Source: Bisporella sp. PMI_857 (lineage: Eukaryota; Ascomycota; Leotiomycetes; Helotiales; Helotiaceae). Taken from it: DNA of 64,000 nucleotides. Below the pieces are notes generated by a model. It saw only the letters and a list, made by a program, of their open reading frames with translations. It made no database searches and was not told the DNA's origin. Each line of letters begins with the position of its first letter. The first letter of the stretch is position 1. Positions 35,201-46,989 of this stretch are shown here, one piece after another. A program made the position numbers and the translations under genes. The stretch lies in NCBI GenBank assembly GCA_021307315.1, contig JAJSPD010000086.1, positions 62,001 to 126,000 on the forward strand, written 5' to 3'.

Positions 35201-37084
35201 TCACGTACCACTAATCGGGTTCTTCCACTCTACGCCATCTAAAGTTGTGATCAAAGAGCCTGTCGAAGTTAGGAGGTTAATCTGTACATCCATACGTGCG
35301 TGATATCCGTCCTGGTTAGTCCTCTTCGTACCAGTCACGGCACCAGACTGTGTAATATCCGAGTACCAATCGTAAGTAGATGCCGTCACAGAGACTTGCG
35401 TCACCGTCACGCTCTCGCTTCCATCGAGGAAGCTCAAACCGTCATCCGAGTAGTTAGTATAAACAACCGACACATTCCCGACTTGAGGCGCTGTCAGCCA
35501 CGTAATATTCACCTCGGCAGATCCAGACTTCTTGCCGGTTAGAGTGTAGACGCCAGCGGGGATGCGTGAAGAGGTTGGTGGGGCATTGTCAGGGCCGTAG
35601 GGCACGCCCCACGGAATGATATCAGAATGCTCAGTAACAAGGGACGGGTTGCTAGGGTAGCGACTCGTAAATGTCGCGAGGTGCATGCGGTAGTTACGGC
35701 CGCCAGGCTCCGTAGAGTTGTAGCACGGTAGCGGGTTATCACCGCCACAACTGGGAGAGATAGTATGGGTCTGCCAAAAAACGAGCTGAGTGCTGTCAGG
35801 CGACCAACGAGGGTCAGCCATACCGTTCCACTCCGGATCGTTGATTCCACCTCTACCAGGAATTCCATTATTATCTCCGTTAATCTTCTGGCCAAAATAA
35901 CTTTCCCGGTCTCCGTAAAAGTCAAGCAAATACGGCTCGAAGAAGCGGCGTAGCCGGTTATTTCTTGTCGAAGCTGGAAAGGCAGAGACGATCATGTCGA
36001 CAAGTGGCGGAATGCCGCGCATGCCTGCAAGGAACATATTGCGTCCGCTACCGCGAGTATCCATAATGGCCATCCACTTATTATCCGGCGAGAAGGATAC
36101 AGGGTCGCAGTACTCGGGATGGCTAGTGAGCCGACGTACAGCACCTGTAGTCAAGTGGGCAGCGAAAATGTCAAAGTTGCAGCTTTCAACTGGAGATCCA
36201 ATGTAGGTAATCTCAGTGCCATCACCAGTAAATCCACGAGCCTCGCCAATTGTGACTGCTTGGGGATTTAGGAAGAGTTGGTCTCCCTCGGTATAAATTG
36301 CCGCGGAATTATTTGGGTTAACCAGTAGCGTCACGTTAACCACGTCGTATTGTGGTGCTGAAAGGATTCCCTGAGTGGGCGAAGGGTTGAATAAGATACG
36401 CCCAAAGTAGCCATTTTGGCCTATGGAGCCGCCTGAGAAGGTATAGGAGTTGAATTGGATGTGTACCTGGTCCGGGTGGAGGCGTGGCTCCCGCATAGCG
36501 CCATCACTTGCGCCTGTATTCCATCGCAGCGGATAGATAAAGGTCTTTTCGGGAGTGCACTCTTCCGAGGTGAGCTGGTTGCTACCACAGTCAAGAACGT
36601 TTAGGCCAATGAGTAAGCGAGTACCGTCCTTGAAAGCCTGTGGGTAGTCGAACAAGGTGGTGTCAATATCGACGGCATTCTCAGCTGGCACGCCACAGGT
36701 CACGCATTTCCACGGATCGCCGTTGGGGAAGAGGGTGTCGTTTGTCTTGACGATGATAACCTGGCGGCCAGTATATATACTGGCCGGGTCTGGGGCAGCG
36801 GGGGCTCCCTGATAAATGACTGAGGCAATGACATGCTTGCCGTCCGGTAGGAAATCGCCAGATTGGAAAGTTTCGAAGACGCCGTTAGCAAGACATCCAG
36901 TGCGTGAAGGATTGATTTCCAACGTGCAGGCACCAGTGTTATTGCTAGGAGCAATAGGTGGAAGTGGCAGCTCGGTGATGACGATCGGCTCTGGTGATGG
37001 CGGCGGTGGAGCGATGTCCTCTGCAGCAGCATTGGCGATGATGCCCAGGGCGGCGAAAGCACTGATTAGAGGGGGGAGCAACAT
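35201..37084 (-). CDS. Secreted saponin-hydrolase-like protein (TolB-type beta-propeller)
   Basis: Single exon, 627 residues, ATG 37084 to TGA 35201. An N-terminal signal peptide (LLPPLISAFAALGIIANAAA) is followed by a proline-rich linker (EDIAPPPPSPEPIV). The body carries repeated beta-propeller segments with W-S-P-D/F-S-P-D turns (VSFSPDNKWMAI, PRWSPDSTQLVFW) and paired Cys (CVTCG, CGGDNPLPC). Many N-x-S/T sites fit glycosylation. Overall it resembles fungal secreted proteins annotated as saponin hydrolase, which cleave glucuronide from soyasaponin; assignment is by recollection of the family pattern and the substrate is not proven here. It is divergent from the Zn2Cys6 regulator at 37771 and lies near GH1 and sugar-transporter genes. 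Confidence 0.65.
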   Translation of the reverse strand: MLLPPLISAFAALGIIANAAAEDIAPPPPSPEPIVITELPLPPIAPSNNTGACTLEINPSRTGCLANGVFETFQSGDFLPDGKHVIASVIYQGAPAAPDPASIYTGRQVIIVKTNDTLFPNGDPWKCVTCGVPAENAVDIDTTLFDYPQAFKDGTRLLIGLNVLDCGSNQLTSEECTPEKTFIYPLRWNTGASDGAMREPRLHPDQVHIQFNSYTFSGGSIGQNGYFGRILFNPSPTQGILSAPQYDVVNVTLLVNPNNSAAIYTEGDQLFLNPQAVTIGEARGFTGDGTEITYIGSPVESCNFDIFAAHLTTGAVRRLTSHPEYCDPVSFSPDNKWMAIMDTRGSGRNMFLAGMRGIPPLVDMIVSAFPASTRNNRLRRFFEPYLLDFYGDRESYFGQKINGDNNGIPGRGGINDPEWNGMADPRWSPDSTQLVFWQTHTISPSCGGDNPLPCYNSTEPGGRNYRMHLATFTSRYPSNPSLVTEHSDIIPWGVPYGPDNAPPTSSRIPAGVYTLTGKKSGSAEVNITWLTAPQVGNVSVVYTNYSDDGLSFLDGSESVTVTQVSVTASTYDWYSDITQSGAVTGTKRTNQDGYHARMDVQINLLTSTGSLITTLDGVEWKNPISGT

Positions 37085-37770
37085 GATTGATGTGAGCTCT
37101 TTGAAGAGTTGGTCTACGGATGTTATGAGATACCCAAGTACTTGTAGCTGTCTATGTGGGGTTCTTATATACTCCTCTTCCTCTGTAGGATCTTGTCTTC
37201 CGCCTAGCCTCGCATACCACGAAAGGGAAGTTCTGTACAGTTCTGTACAAATGTTTCACAACAACCTAATACGTCCATTCTTTAGCCGATAGGCTGTCGC
37301 CAGCCTGCCCCTGAGATACAGTAGTTGTTTGGCTGGGTGCTCCAACATGATGCCCTCGTTGCTGCCTCATCCCGCCCCGGCATTCTGGTCCCCGTGGGGT
37401 AAAGCACAATCGAGGAATGGGTCTAGCAGGGTTCTAGAAGGGTCCCAATAGTCTCCGAGCCCGCGGATTTGAACATTCGGCGGGGCGCAAAAATGTCTCA
37501 GCGCTTGGAAGTGTGGCTGGTTCCCTGGGACCGCATAATCGTATTGCCGTACTGCTCGAGCCAATCAAAACGCCTCACGCATTCGGAGTGGCTCGGCTCA
37601 ACCCAGTCTTACCCCATCCTTGGCTAAACTACGGAGTCAGACTAGGTAATTACTCCGTAGATATATATGCTGAAGTAGAAGGAGGGATAAGAATCGACGA
37701 CCCCGCGGAATCTGATGCATTCACGGTTAAGTTGGAATTTCTATCCGTGGAGAGCCAACCAAGCCCTGCC
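37085..37770. promoter_or_regulatory. Shared divergent promoter (saponin-hydrolase-like / Zn2Cys6 factor)
   Basis: About 686 bp between start codons. A TCTTATATACTCC TATA-like motif lies near 37165 (minus-gene side) and GATATATATGC near 37660 (plus-gene side). Several CGG triplets (for example CCCCGGC near 37376 and CATTCGGCGG near 37475) could be Zn2Cys6 half-sites, but no clear spaced pair was established. An open frame upstream of 37771 starts only at a GTG and is not taken as coding. Confidence 0.45.
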
Positions 37771-39570
37771 ATGGCGACACCGCCTATCTCACGATCGTCA
37801 ATGTCATATCGTTCCTGCGATAAGTGCAGGAGAAGGAAGGTAAAATGTGGTTCGGAGGAGCCATGTGCCAACTGTCGCATCTCCAATTTTGTCTGCCAGT
37901 ACACGGCACGGCGACAAAAGCGTGGGCCTCGGGGGCCACGAAAGATCGCCCGAATCCAGAGCGCCTCCACAGAACGTAGCCAGAATGCAGACCTACCAGG
38001 GCATGAGAGCCTGCGGAATTATCTGCCTGCAGAGGCCCATCAACTCCACGGAAGCCCGGCGACGTTCGTTGGAAGTGACCCTGGGTCAGGACAAGATGAG
38101 CTCCGCTCGCCCCGGTCGTTGCATCCACCTACGTCTGTTGTCTGGGCATCCATGGTTGAGAACTCCTTCGGATCAATAGAGACAATTCGAGACGACTTGC
38201 TGCTGTCCATCCAGGCTGTTCTGCCTTCCATACCGTTGGTGAATATGGTCAATGACTGCATCAACCTATTTATGCAGTACACATTTCCGACGTCCCCCAT
38301 AATACACGAGGCGACGGTCCGAGCGAACGCTTCGATTTACTTTTCCGACACGGCTTCTATAGGGCTTTTCAGTTCCCATGAAGTACGCCAGAGAGTGGAT
38401 CGCATGAGAGCGTTTACCCTTGTTACTGCAGTGTGCGCCTCTGTGGCATCAGTCCTGCCCGAATCACTCTTATCCTATGGGCGGATTGTTGCGGTGCCTT
38501 TTTTCCGAGCATCACGGCAAATGCTCAAGAGCTATGAAGAGTACGATGTTGAATATCCGGATTCGTCTTCATTGAGCATTAGGGATTTACACTATACTGC
38601 CGCGCAACACATCACGGGAAGAGGCGGATTGGCATTTCATGTCATCGGGCAAGCGAGTCTCATAGCCCAGTCTCTACATCTCTACCGTGAACAGTCCGTT
38701 AGCAGGAACGACCCTATTGAGTCCCAACTTCTCCGGCTAACCTTTTGGCATCTGCATCTCTCGGACAAAGCGTCCGCTTGTCTCAAGAACCGGGGCGGTG
38801 TTCTACATGAATCCTCGTTCAGGGGTAAACTCAATCTGCACCCCAGGGGAGAACCGTTTGTCCCTCTTCTGGACTCTAGCAAACCATGGTACGGGAAATC
38901 CTTTGAGGAGCGCCTGTTGGTTGGCTTCCACTTGATGGAACGCCTCTGGTCGTCAGCCGCAAGACTTGTCATCGGCATGGGGGTATATGAGGCTACAGAA
39001 GATGCTAAAGAACCTCTTGTGATGCGGTTAACTACTGTGTATTACGACTTCATTGAAATAATGGATGGGCTGCCTCATTGGCTAAAAATCTCCAGTCTCA
39101 TAGCCTTACCGGAGGATGGCAGTGTCGAAGTCTTTCAAAAGAAATCTTTCTGGGTTCAGAGATGCACCCTAACTATGACGTTTCATTGCTTGAGACTCAT
39201 CATTTTGCAAGAGTGTATTGAAAAGGGTTTCTTAGAGCTCATAGGACTTGATGAGCAGCCTCTCAGAGTGGCAATGAAGAAAGCAGAGTGGATACAAGAT
39301 TTCATTGAGACCATGGAGGATATCCCATTTATTTATCACCAGATCAAAGGCGAGCCTAGTGTCAGTCAACTCAATCCAAATATCGATTGATGCCTACATG
39401 CTTACCTAGGATAGGTCGAACGAATCCGCCTTGTAGGAATGATTTTGCTCGAGATGATCCAGAATGTCGACAGTGAAGCCATCAAGTCTCGCGTGAAATC
39501 TTATTTCAGGCGGCTTCTTGATATTCTAGCGAAGCTGAACTCGAGAGCCTCCGAGGAACTAGCCGGGTAG
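37771..39570 (+). CDS. Zn2Cys6 fungal transcription factor
   Basis: Exons 37771-39360 and 39415-39570 (54-nt intron GTCAGT..GATAG) give 581 residues. The ATG at 37771 has good context (GCCATGG) and starts 15 residues before the zinc cluster. Cys at 16, 19, 26, 32, 35 and 42 fit C-x2-C-x6-C-x5-C-x2-C-x6-C, followed by a basic stretch (RRQKRGPRGPRK). The middle region has the fungal-specific regulatory-domain pattern (FTLVTAVCASVASVLP, then QASLIAQSLHLYREQ, LLRLTFWHLHLSDKA). It should be a nuclear DNA-binding activator or repressor. Divergence from the secreted hydrolase makes it the candidate regulator of that gene and of the GH1-transporter pair. The frame is intact. Confidence 0.88.
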
Positions 39571-40652
39571 TTGGAATTTGGCTTCGGGCACTGCTAATTC
39601 GACGTAGCGTTGCGGGGTTTAATGGAACCGTTTGTTTTGGCCCCAAACTTCACAGTACTCAGGAAGTGTCTGACGTCGTTAAGTCGAAGAACCCCATCAA
39701 GAATAGTTTGGAGAAGATAATACTTGATGAGGATGGAAGAAAAAATTATGGGTCAGGCTAGGTATGGTGACTAAGAGAGATGTAATTTCTACAGATTATC
39801 TAGTATCGCAGCTAATCGCTTACCTAACTCCTATTCTAATGCAATCTTGTGAGAAGATTCTGGTGGCTTCAGTGGTACTGCATGCTCTTTCCGATAACTT
39901 TTTGGTGCGCCTGGAACGGGAAGTTTGTCTCCCTCAGTAAACCGCACACTCGCTCCGTGTCCTGGTAGACAAACCTCGAAATGTCGTCCACCAAAATAAT
40001 AGTACACGCACGTCTTGCCCCATCAATGCTATCCTAATCCATCGCAATGACTACAACATGCACCTTCAAATGTGTGCACGAAGGTCCCTTTCCTAAAACC
40101 AGATAACAGTGACGTACCTTGAATTTAGAAGCTCCGACGCAGGAACTCGACTCTTTGGTTTAGAGCAACACGTTAGTGCCACAAATTTAATAACTCACCG
40201 TTAATACAGCCAAGTGCATAAACGACCTTTATATATATCCTTGAATGTTATACGCTTCCTGTGACTATTTTTTGGCAACTCCTCAATCTTGCATGATAGC
40301 TGCTATACATGTGTTCAGATGACCGTGCAAATACGTGCAAATACGAAAGCCAGCTTTCAAAGAAGTAAATGAGCGTGGTTCGAGCGGTTTTGCTAAGAAA
40401 CCCGAGATTTCGTCACACAATGGAACAATGGAACAATTATACAGGTATTGGAAAACCATTCCCCGCAATATGGTACGGATATCATCAGACCGGTATGTAT
40501 TTTGGATTTCATATTACTGAGGCAATGCTTGGTGCTAGGTGCCATTATAAAGATACTCGGTCTCCTTCTCCTTGCACCTTTCAAGCTCCAGGTCCAGGTT
40601 CAGCTTGTCTTTCGTCTTTCGGCCCATTTAACTTGCAGGGTGTACTCCTCGA
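39571..40652. other. Intergenic, nothing recognised
   Basis: Short frames lack motifs. A TATATATATCC tract lies near 40228. It separates the regulator from the tannase pseudogene. Confidence 0.35.
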
Positions 40653-42280
40653 TCATGCTCCAATCCTTCTATAACAACTCGATAGCTGCGCTGGCTTGCC
40701 TGCCTACTACATTTCAGAATCCCAAGCTCTTTGGGGCGGAATTCTTGTCGGTTGAGGCTGAACTTGTCGCTAATGTGTCGACCTTATTCCTGCTGCTTTC
40801 TATCCCAATAGTGGCAATGTAAATGTGGTCAACACCACATTCTGCAACGTCACTGCGACCTACACCCATCCTGGTCAGAACGATACAGTGCGTGTACAAG
40901 TCTGGATGCCAACACAGTGGAATGGACGTATGATGGGTCATGAAGGAAGTGGTGAAATCGCGGGTTTGTTTGACATCGGTTTTGGAGCAACGACTGCTGC
41001 CGTTAGCCAGGGATACGCATCTCTCGCCACTGATGCTGGGATTCCAAGACCATAAGGCGCAATGAAAGAATAGGCTCAAGTCAGTCCGGGAAACGTCAAC
41101 CTATATCTCTTACAAAATCTTGCTTCCGTCTCCTTGGAGGACGCCACCATGATCGCCAAAAGTTTTACCAACAATTACTACTCACAGTCTCCGAAATACT
41201 CTTATTGGAACGGCTGTTCTCAGGGCGGTCGTCAAGGATATATGCTAGCGCAGCGTTACCCTGACGCGTACGACGGCATCGCTGGTGCTGCTCCTGCTAT
41301 TCACTTTCCGGAATTCGTGATCGGGGACTACTGGGGTACATTGGCAATGGATCTTAATAATAACAGCTATCCTAATCCTTGTGAAATCAACGCCATTACA
41401 AGAGTAGCCATCACCGCATGCGATGCGCTCGATGGTGTTCGAGGTGGGGTTATATCTGACCCAACTCCGTGCCGATTCGACCCGTTTCGCCTCGTTGGGC
41501 GATGGATCAACTGCACTGATACGAACAGTTTCGTAAAGATCTCGCAAGGCGCGGCGGTCGCTGTATCTGCCGTTTGGTCTGGAGCAGAGAAATCTGGCAA
41601 CACATCCCTCTGGTACGGTGTCAGCGCAGATTCTGTTCTGACCGGGTCCTCAGGATCGGGGCTTCTTAATCCAACATGTTCTACAAATGGCACTTGTACT
41701 CGAGCGCCATTTAGCCTTGTTGATGACTAGGTCAAACTGTTCGTTCTGAAGAACGCAAGCGCAGATCTCACTACTATGCGACGCAAGGACTTTGATAATC
41801 TTTTCCGCTCCTCCGTTTCAGAATACGCGCCTATAATGGGCACCAATGATCCGGATCTGAGCAGATTCCGTGAAAGGTCCGGGAAAATGCTTACATGACA
41901 CGGCCTGGTAAGTTTTGTTCTTGCGCCACTCACTTTCAGAACTAACAGGTGCTCCAGGCAGATATAATCATTCCAGCGCCGGAACGCAGAAGTCCTGCGA
42001 TGCCGTTGCTGCCCTCGACCCCAAAGTCGCCGATTTCTATCAACTGTTCCTTGTTCCTGGAGTAGCTCACTGTTTTGGAGGACCGGGCGCATACCCTGAT
42101 ACGGCTTTCGAGGCTCTACGTGCTTGGGTTGAGGACGATATCACCCCATCAGTTCTCAATGCAACTCCCACTCTTAGTGATACGCCGATATTAAGGCGAT
42201 CTCTATGTCCTTACCCAAAGAAGCAGTATTTTGACGGTATGGGTTCATCAAACTCTTGGTTTAGTTTTTATTGTCAGTAA
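40653..42280 (+). pseudogene. Tannase / feruloyl esterase, multiply broken
   Basis: The tannase family order is clear: ALACLPTTFQNPKLFGAEF, a frame change, AAFYPNSGNVNVVNTTFCN, VQVWMPTQWNGRMMGHEGSG, the nucleophile elbow GCSQGGRQG with its Ser, MGTNDPDLSRFRERSGKML, and the His segment VPGVAHCFGGPGAYP. The main frame has four stops: TAA 41053-41055, TAG 41071-41073 (E-W-A expected), TAG 41728-41730 (W expected) and TGA 41896-41898 (W-H-G expected). Three are therefore TGG to TAG/TGA. Two frame changes (about 40780 and about 41960) occur too. The intact ancestor would be a secreted esterase releasing gallate or ferulate from plant polyphenols, fitting the glycoside island. Confidence 0.82.
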
Positions 42281-42984
42281 AATTACCGAAACAGCCTCAC
42301 CACCGGTCTCATCTAGAATGGACAACTTGTATATAGTTCATAATGACAATTTTGCTGTCGGAGTTAGGTACTCGCGATTGCATCTACCACTTACGTTCGC
42401 TTAAGCTTAATTTCTCTGTTCCTTGGATGGCGTGAGGACGAAAGGGCCGAGAACGCCTTTACCTTCCCTCTTGCTTCCAGTGAGAAAGTTTCACGGAGTA
42501 AATCAGAGCTATAGAATAGTCAATCGAGTGAGCGAAGCGATATAATACTGTTGTAGAATACGCGCTTGTAGAATACAGAATAAGGGGAACGCTCAGGTCC
42601 CATACGGCTTGGATGCGCGCCAAGCACACTAGCTGTATGGGGAAAGCTAAACGAGCCTCGGCTGCTAGCATTCCCTGTGACGGAAAGTCCCCTTGCGGCA
42701 AACCGTGGTCATATCAGGAAACCATCTTACCTGCAATAATATGTCTTTGTGTACTGCTGGCAAGGCTACACTTTGGGGTTACGCCAAGAAAACGCATTCA
42801 TGTTGATCTTGCGATATATTTACCGTTCGACCTTTAACTCAAATCCAAGTTGATCTGCACACGCTAAGTCACGCTTCCTAAATATGAGCTCTAGGCTGTG
42901 ATCCTTTTTATTCGAAATGGCGGGTAGTGGTATTAATGGACCTCTCATCCTCTTTCGGATTTTGAGGACACCAGATCGCGCCTC
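42281..42984. other. Intergenic, nothing recognised
   Basis: No motif-bearing frame. Contains the direct doublet GTAGAATAC near 42554 and 42569. Confidence 0.3.
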
Positions 42985-43350
42985 CATTGCAGATAGCAGC
43001 CCTTCCGCAATATACCTGGCTGATTGTTATTATCTCGATCGCCTTCTGTTTCAGTGCATTTGGAAACGGCGGTAACAATGTTGCCAACGCCTACGCCACC
43101 TCCGTTGCCGCCCGCACATTGAAGATGTAGTAGGCTGGTATTCTCTCCATGGTCACTGAGTTCGATGGAGCCGTCGCACTTGGCTCTAGTGTTGCAAATA
43201 CGATCAGGAACTAGATCACGGACCTCAGTCGAGTCAAAGGTTAGCTAGATACTTTGATTCTTGCCATGACCTGCGCCGAAATCGGAAGTACTGTACCACC
43301 TGATTGACTCTCGCCAACTTTCTCGGATTCCAATATCGACAACGAGGCCT
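42985..43350 (+). pseudogene. PHO4-type sodium/phosphate permease, N-terminal fragment
   Basis: Translation reads PQYTWLIVIISIAF, then SAFGNGGNNVANAYATSVAA, the PHO-4/PHO89 signature (normally G-x-N/G-D-V-A-N-S/A-x-A-T-S-V). Then two adjacent TAG codons, AGILSMVTEFDGAVALGS, LILAMTCAEIGST, and in a shifted frame FPISTT. This is the N-terminal signature helix of phosphate-repressible phosphate symporters, cut off after about 110 residues. The N-N-V-A-N in place of N-D-V-A-N and the double stop mark decay. Confidence 0.65.
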
Positions 43351-43351
43351 T

Positions 43352-43540
43352 GATGCGCATCCTTCAATTGTCCATGGCGGCGTACAGTGTCTTATCTTTG
43401 ATGAGATAATGAGACTTCTGGTGATGTTGCATCAGAGTAACAGTCGACAGCGAGGTCCGAGAAATGCACATTTTACGGTACAACTAAATACAATCTACCG
43501 CGCCTGTCTTTCCCGCCGAGCGATGTCCTTGTTCGATCTT
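43352..43540 (+). pseudogene. Hotdog-fold thioesterase-like fragment
   Basis: Reads HPSIVHGGVQCLIFDEIMRLL then HFTVQLNTIYRACLSRR, the H-G-G-x-x-x-x-x-x-D-E helix and following strand of PaaI/4HBT thioesterases. About 60 residues remain of a normal 130-180. It directly follows the phosphate-permease fragment. Confidence 0.4.
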
Positions 43541-44840
43541 AGCTAGTAAGGCGAGAAGGTAGAAAGTGGTTGGCAAAGGCACAGATCACTAGCAACGCTA
43601 GCTTAGTTTTGACCGACACGGAGAGTACCTGGGTGACTGCCAGAGTGGCGATACTCTGAAGAGTGTTCCGCACCACTGTGTATATATCATGCTCGGCTTT
43701 TACCACCTTAGCAAAAACCACGCTTTGGCGAATCACTCATTGAGAGACTTCCCAGGCGTCCTTCTCTGGCAACAGTAGTATATTTTATATTAACTCCCGT
43801 AGATTGCAGAAAGTCGGAAATATGGCTGCATGGTTGCAAGGGAGCAATGCGCCGTACTATATGTCTCGACTGTTCAGTCCCGTCGTTGATACGTTGCAAA
43901 ACCCTTTGGATTTAGATTTCTGGGGACCGGCTCTATGGCTTGCTAACCTACCACAGCCACACAACAACGTGAATACTCAGATACGCGTATCGACGCCTAT
44001 AGACAGGTTTTTTCTATGGCACGCGTTGCCAAAGGCACCGCTAACCCAAATACGCGTATCTACAACGTGCAGTCTTGGGTGCTTTTCATCTCTGCCCATT
44101 TTATTTTGCTTCATGCCCACTGCCCAGGTAACCACGGATTCAAGATGCCAAGTGGACTAGACTTCCAGAGCAGGGAAGCGATCCGTGTGTACCGTCGGTA
44201 TCGTCGGCGTTATAAGTTATTTCACTACCATTTGCTATAAGGGCAATTGAGGGGGTGTCAAAAAGGTCATGTGTTATCTCAGGTATTCACCGTAGATCAA
44301 ACTATTGTCGTCGGCATCGGTTCGGTTTCGGGTCGGCAAGAAGTTGTTGCGCCAAGAGCGTTTGTCGCGTGTTCAAAATGGCTGATTCACACTCCACTAT
44401 GCACAACAAACCCTCAAGTAAAACCCAACGGGCGTCTTTCATAGTTGTGCGGAGAATACTACCGCCTTTGGTTAGAGGCAGTTATGCGGTTTGTTTTGTA
44501 TAGTAAAAATTTTATGAAATAGATCAATCTTGGATTTGTATTCGACAGTTTCGTATGGGAATATTGCGTAAGGTTCTTCTTTGCTGGAAGGGAATGGTTA
44601 CTTTGGTTCAGCTATGCCACCATTATTATAATATCCCTTCCGAAAGAGAACAGAGGCGCCGGCTCCATGTCTTCCAGCCTTCCTTCGACTGCTATCCGTG
44701 CACTACCCCGGAGTTTACCCCGCACACCTGGCCAGAGGTTGTGGCGTCTCTTATAGTTCTCTCTGAAGTACTTAAGTCTCCAGAGCCAGACCAGTAACTA
44801 TTTGGCTTTCAAACACTCTCCTTAAAGAATCATTTACTCA
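43541..44840. other. Intergenic, nothing recognised
   Basis: The palindrome ATACGCGTAT occurs at 43981-43990 and 44050-44059. A 118-codon frame at 43804 has no family features. Confidence 0.35.
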
Positions 44841-46461
44841 ATGTTACTCTCTTCAAATAAGATGTCATCTCATGACGACGAAAAGGTGGTTGAGTCTCAA
44901 GTCGATGAGAGTCAGCCAAAATCAGTTAAACTTTCTGCGGCCGAAGCTTTCAACGAAGCTGCATCAACGCCTTTACTCCCGCGGAACAGAAGAAAATTAT
45001 TCATCGCGTCGATAGACGATTGGTGCTCACAATTGGCTTCATGTACTGTGTCAGCTTGATGGACCGCAACAACCTAGGCATCGCGAGTATTGCCGGCATG
45101 GGCAGTGATCTTGCGCTGGTTGGCAGCCGATACAGCATCGTCGTTCTGGTATTCTTCATAACCTATGTTATTCTCCAACCTCCCGCGACCGTCATCCTCC
45201 GCAAGGTCGGCCCACGTGTCTTTCTTCCAGGTATCACCTTGGCATGGGGCATCGTAATGATCGGCTTTGGCTTTGCCAGAGACTGGGTTACGCTTATCCT
45301 CTTCGGCTACTCCTCGGCGCTATCGAGGCCGGATTCTTCCCTGGCTGTGCATATCTCCTATCATGTTGGTACCCACGATATGAGCTCCAAAAGCGGAATG
45401 CCGTCTTCTTCGCCATCGGCAGCATGGCATCAGCTTTCTCTGGAATTCTTGCGTATGGCTTCTCGCAGTTGAATGGCCATGGCTCCGGGTCCGGCTATCT
45501 TGGCCTACACTTTGGCCCTACTGCTGCCAATCCAAATGCACCATCAGGCATCGGACCTGGCATTGCAGGATGGAGATGGATATTGTAAGTTGGTCAAGCT
45601 CCTGTGTGATCGTTTGAGAAGCTAACAAGAGCTAGCATATTACAAGGAGTTGTGACGTGCGTTGTTGCAATCATCGGTGCCTTCCTCATTGTCGATTTCC
45701 CCGAGCTCTCCTCAAAAACATTCTTTGTCAAATTCTTGAATGAAAAAGAGGTTGCCTTTATCGTTGCAAGAATCGAAAACGACAGAGCCGACGTTATTCC
45801 AGAACCCTTCACTTTTCGCAAGTATCTTGAAGGCGCTGCCGACTTGAAGATTTGGGGATTTGCAGTCCTTTTGGGTTGCTCAACCACTAGCTTGTACGCC
45901 ATTGCTTACTTCTTACCCATCATTCTCAAGAACGGAATGGGATTCAGCACAGCCGCAGCACAATGCCTTGTCGCTCCACCATATGTTGTTGCCGCAATAG
46001 CCATGTATGCTTTTGCGTGGGCCGGCGACAAATACCACATTCGGGGTCCTTTCGTCATTGGCTGCGGTGTGTGTGGGCTTATTGGGTTGCCGCTCCTTGG
46101 CTTCGTTCAAAATGTCGGAGTTCGCTACTTCGGTGCCTTTCTTGCAACGACGGCTGGTAACGCTGCGGTGCCATGTGTCCTCACCTGGCAAGCAAACAAT
46201 ATCCGCGGCCAGTGGAAGCGTGCTTTGTGCTCTGCTACCCTAGTCGGAGCGGGAGGCATAGGCGGCATCGTTGGCAGCACTGTGTTCCGTTCGCAAGACG
46301 CACCGAAATACGGGCCCGGTATCATCACTTGTATACTAGCCAACGGAATCTTAATTATGGTCTCCTTGATCCTTATGTTCAAATTCACCAAAGCAAACAA
46401 TCGCGCTGCAGCGGGAGGCAAGATCATCGAGAGACTTCATGGGTTCAGGTACACTCTGTAA
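44841..46461 (+). pseudogene. MFS anion:cation symporter (Dal5/allantoate-permease-like), two frameshifts
   Basis: The N-terminal frame from ATG 44841 is acidic and polar. After a shift near 44960 the protein reads FTPAEQKKIIHRVDRRLVL, TIGFMYCVSLMDRNNLGIAS (helix 1, ACS-family signature). A second shift near 45320 leads to LLLGAIEAGFFPGCAYLLSCWY. A GTAAGT..GCTAG intron (about 45586-45636) then joins RWIF to ILQGVV, and the C-terminal half to 46461 is intact (NNIRGQWKRALCSA, LMFKFTKANNRAA). The family imports allantoate, nicotinate, phthalate and similar anions. As read, two single-base shifts destroy it; if either is a sequencing error it could be functional. Confidence 0.75.
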
Positions 46462-46989
46462 GCTGTGTCAAACGTAGGATGGGATATGTAATGACAGAAA
46501 CTGGCTATCAAATTTATTGAACCAGGGAAGGCTTCTTCGAAATCCTATAGTTCTTACAGATTGTAAACAAATTTAAACTTCAAGTCTCGTTTAGTCGGTA
46601 TGGTGACTACATGCAGCAGGCGTCTAGGGGCTAATCTCATAACAAAATCGCATGACTGCACCCACGACATAAAATCTGGATGTCCAGACGCACCTGCATA
46701 TACTCCATATAATTTTAGAGCTGTTTCAGGAATGACGTCTTTTCCTATAGACTTTGTTGAAGTTGGACAACCTATGACATGTAACCACAGCTCGCAGCAG
46801 ATCCATCCACAATAATAAAGGGCTGTCTAGCCTCGTAAATTTTATCAAGAGCATCTACTCTTGGAACATGCATATATTCAGAACCACAGTATTTGTTATT
46901 AGGCTCGCGAATCTCAAAGCTGGCCTGAGGGCCAGCTTGAGGGCCTAGCCGTGCTACATAGCCCTCGACTGATACAGCACGTTAAAAGG
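46462..46989. other. Intergenic, nothing recognised
   Basis: 3' flank of the Dal5-like gene. The short frame at 46600-46815 has no motif. Confidence 0.3.

Noticed and set aside
35539..36206. Antisense frames within the saponin-hydrolase-like gene
   Set aside because: Overlap a long, compositionally convincing coding exon on the other strand.
37513..37770. 86-residue N-terminal extension of the Zn2Cys6 factor
   Set aside because: Starts at GTG and lies in promoter-like sequence; ATG 37771 is close to the zinc cluster with good context.
29518..39570. Bacterial horizontal transfer of the glycoside genes
   Set aside because: The genes have fungal introns or fungal-specific domains and nothing in composition sets them apart.
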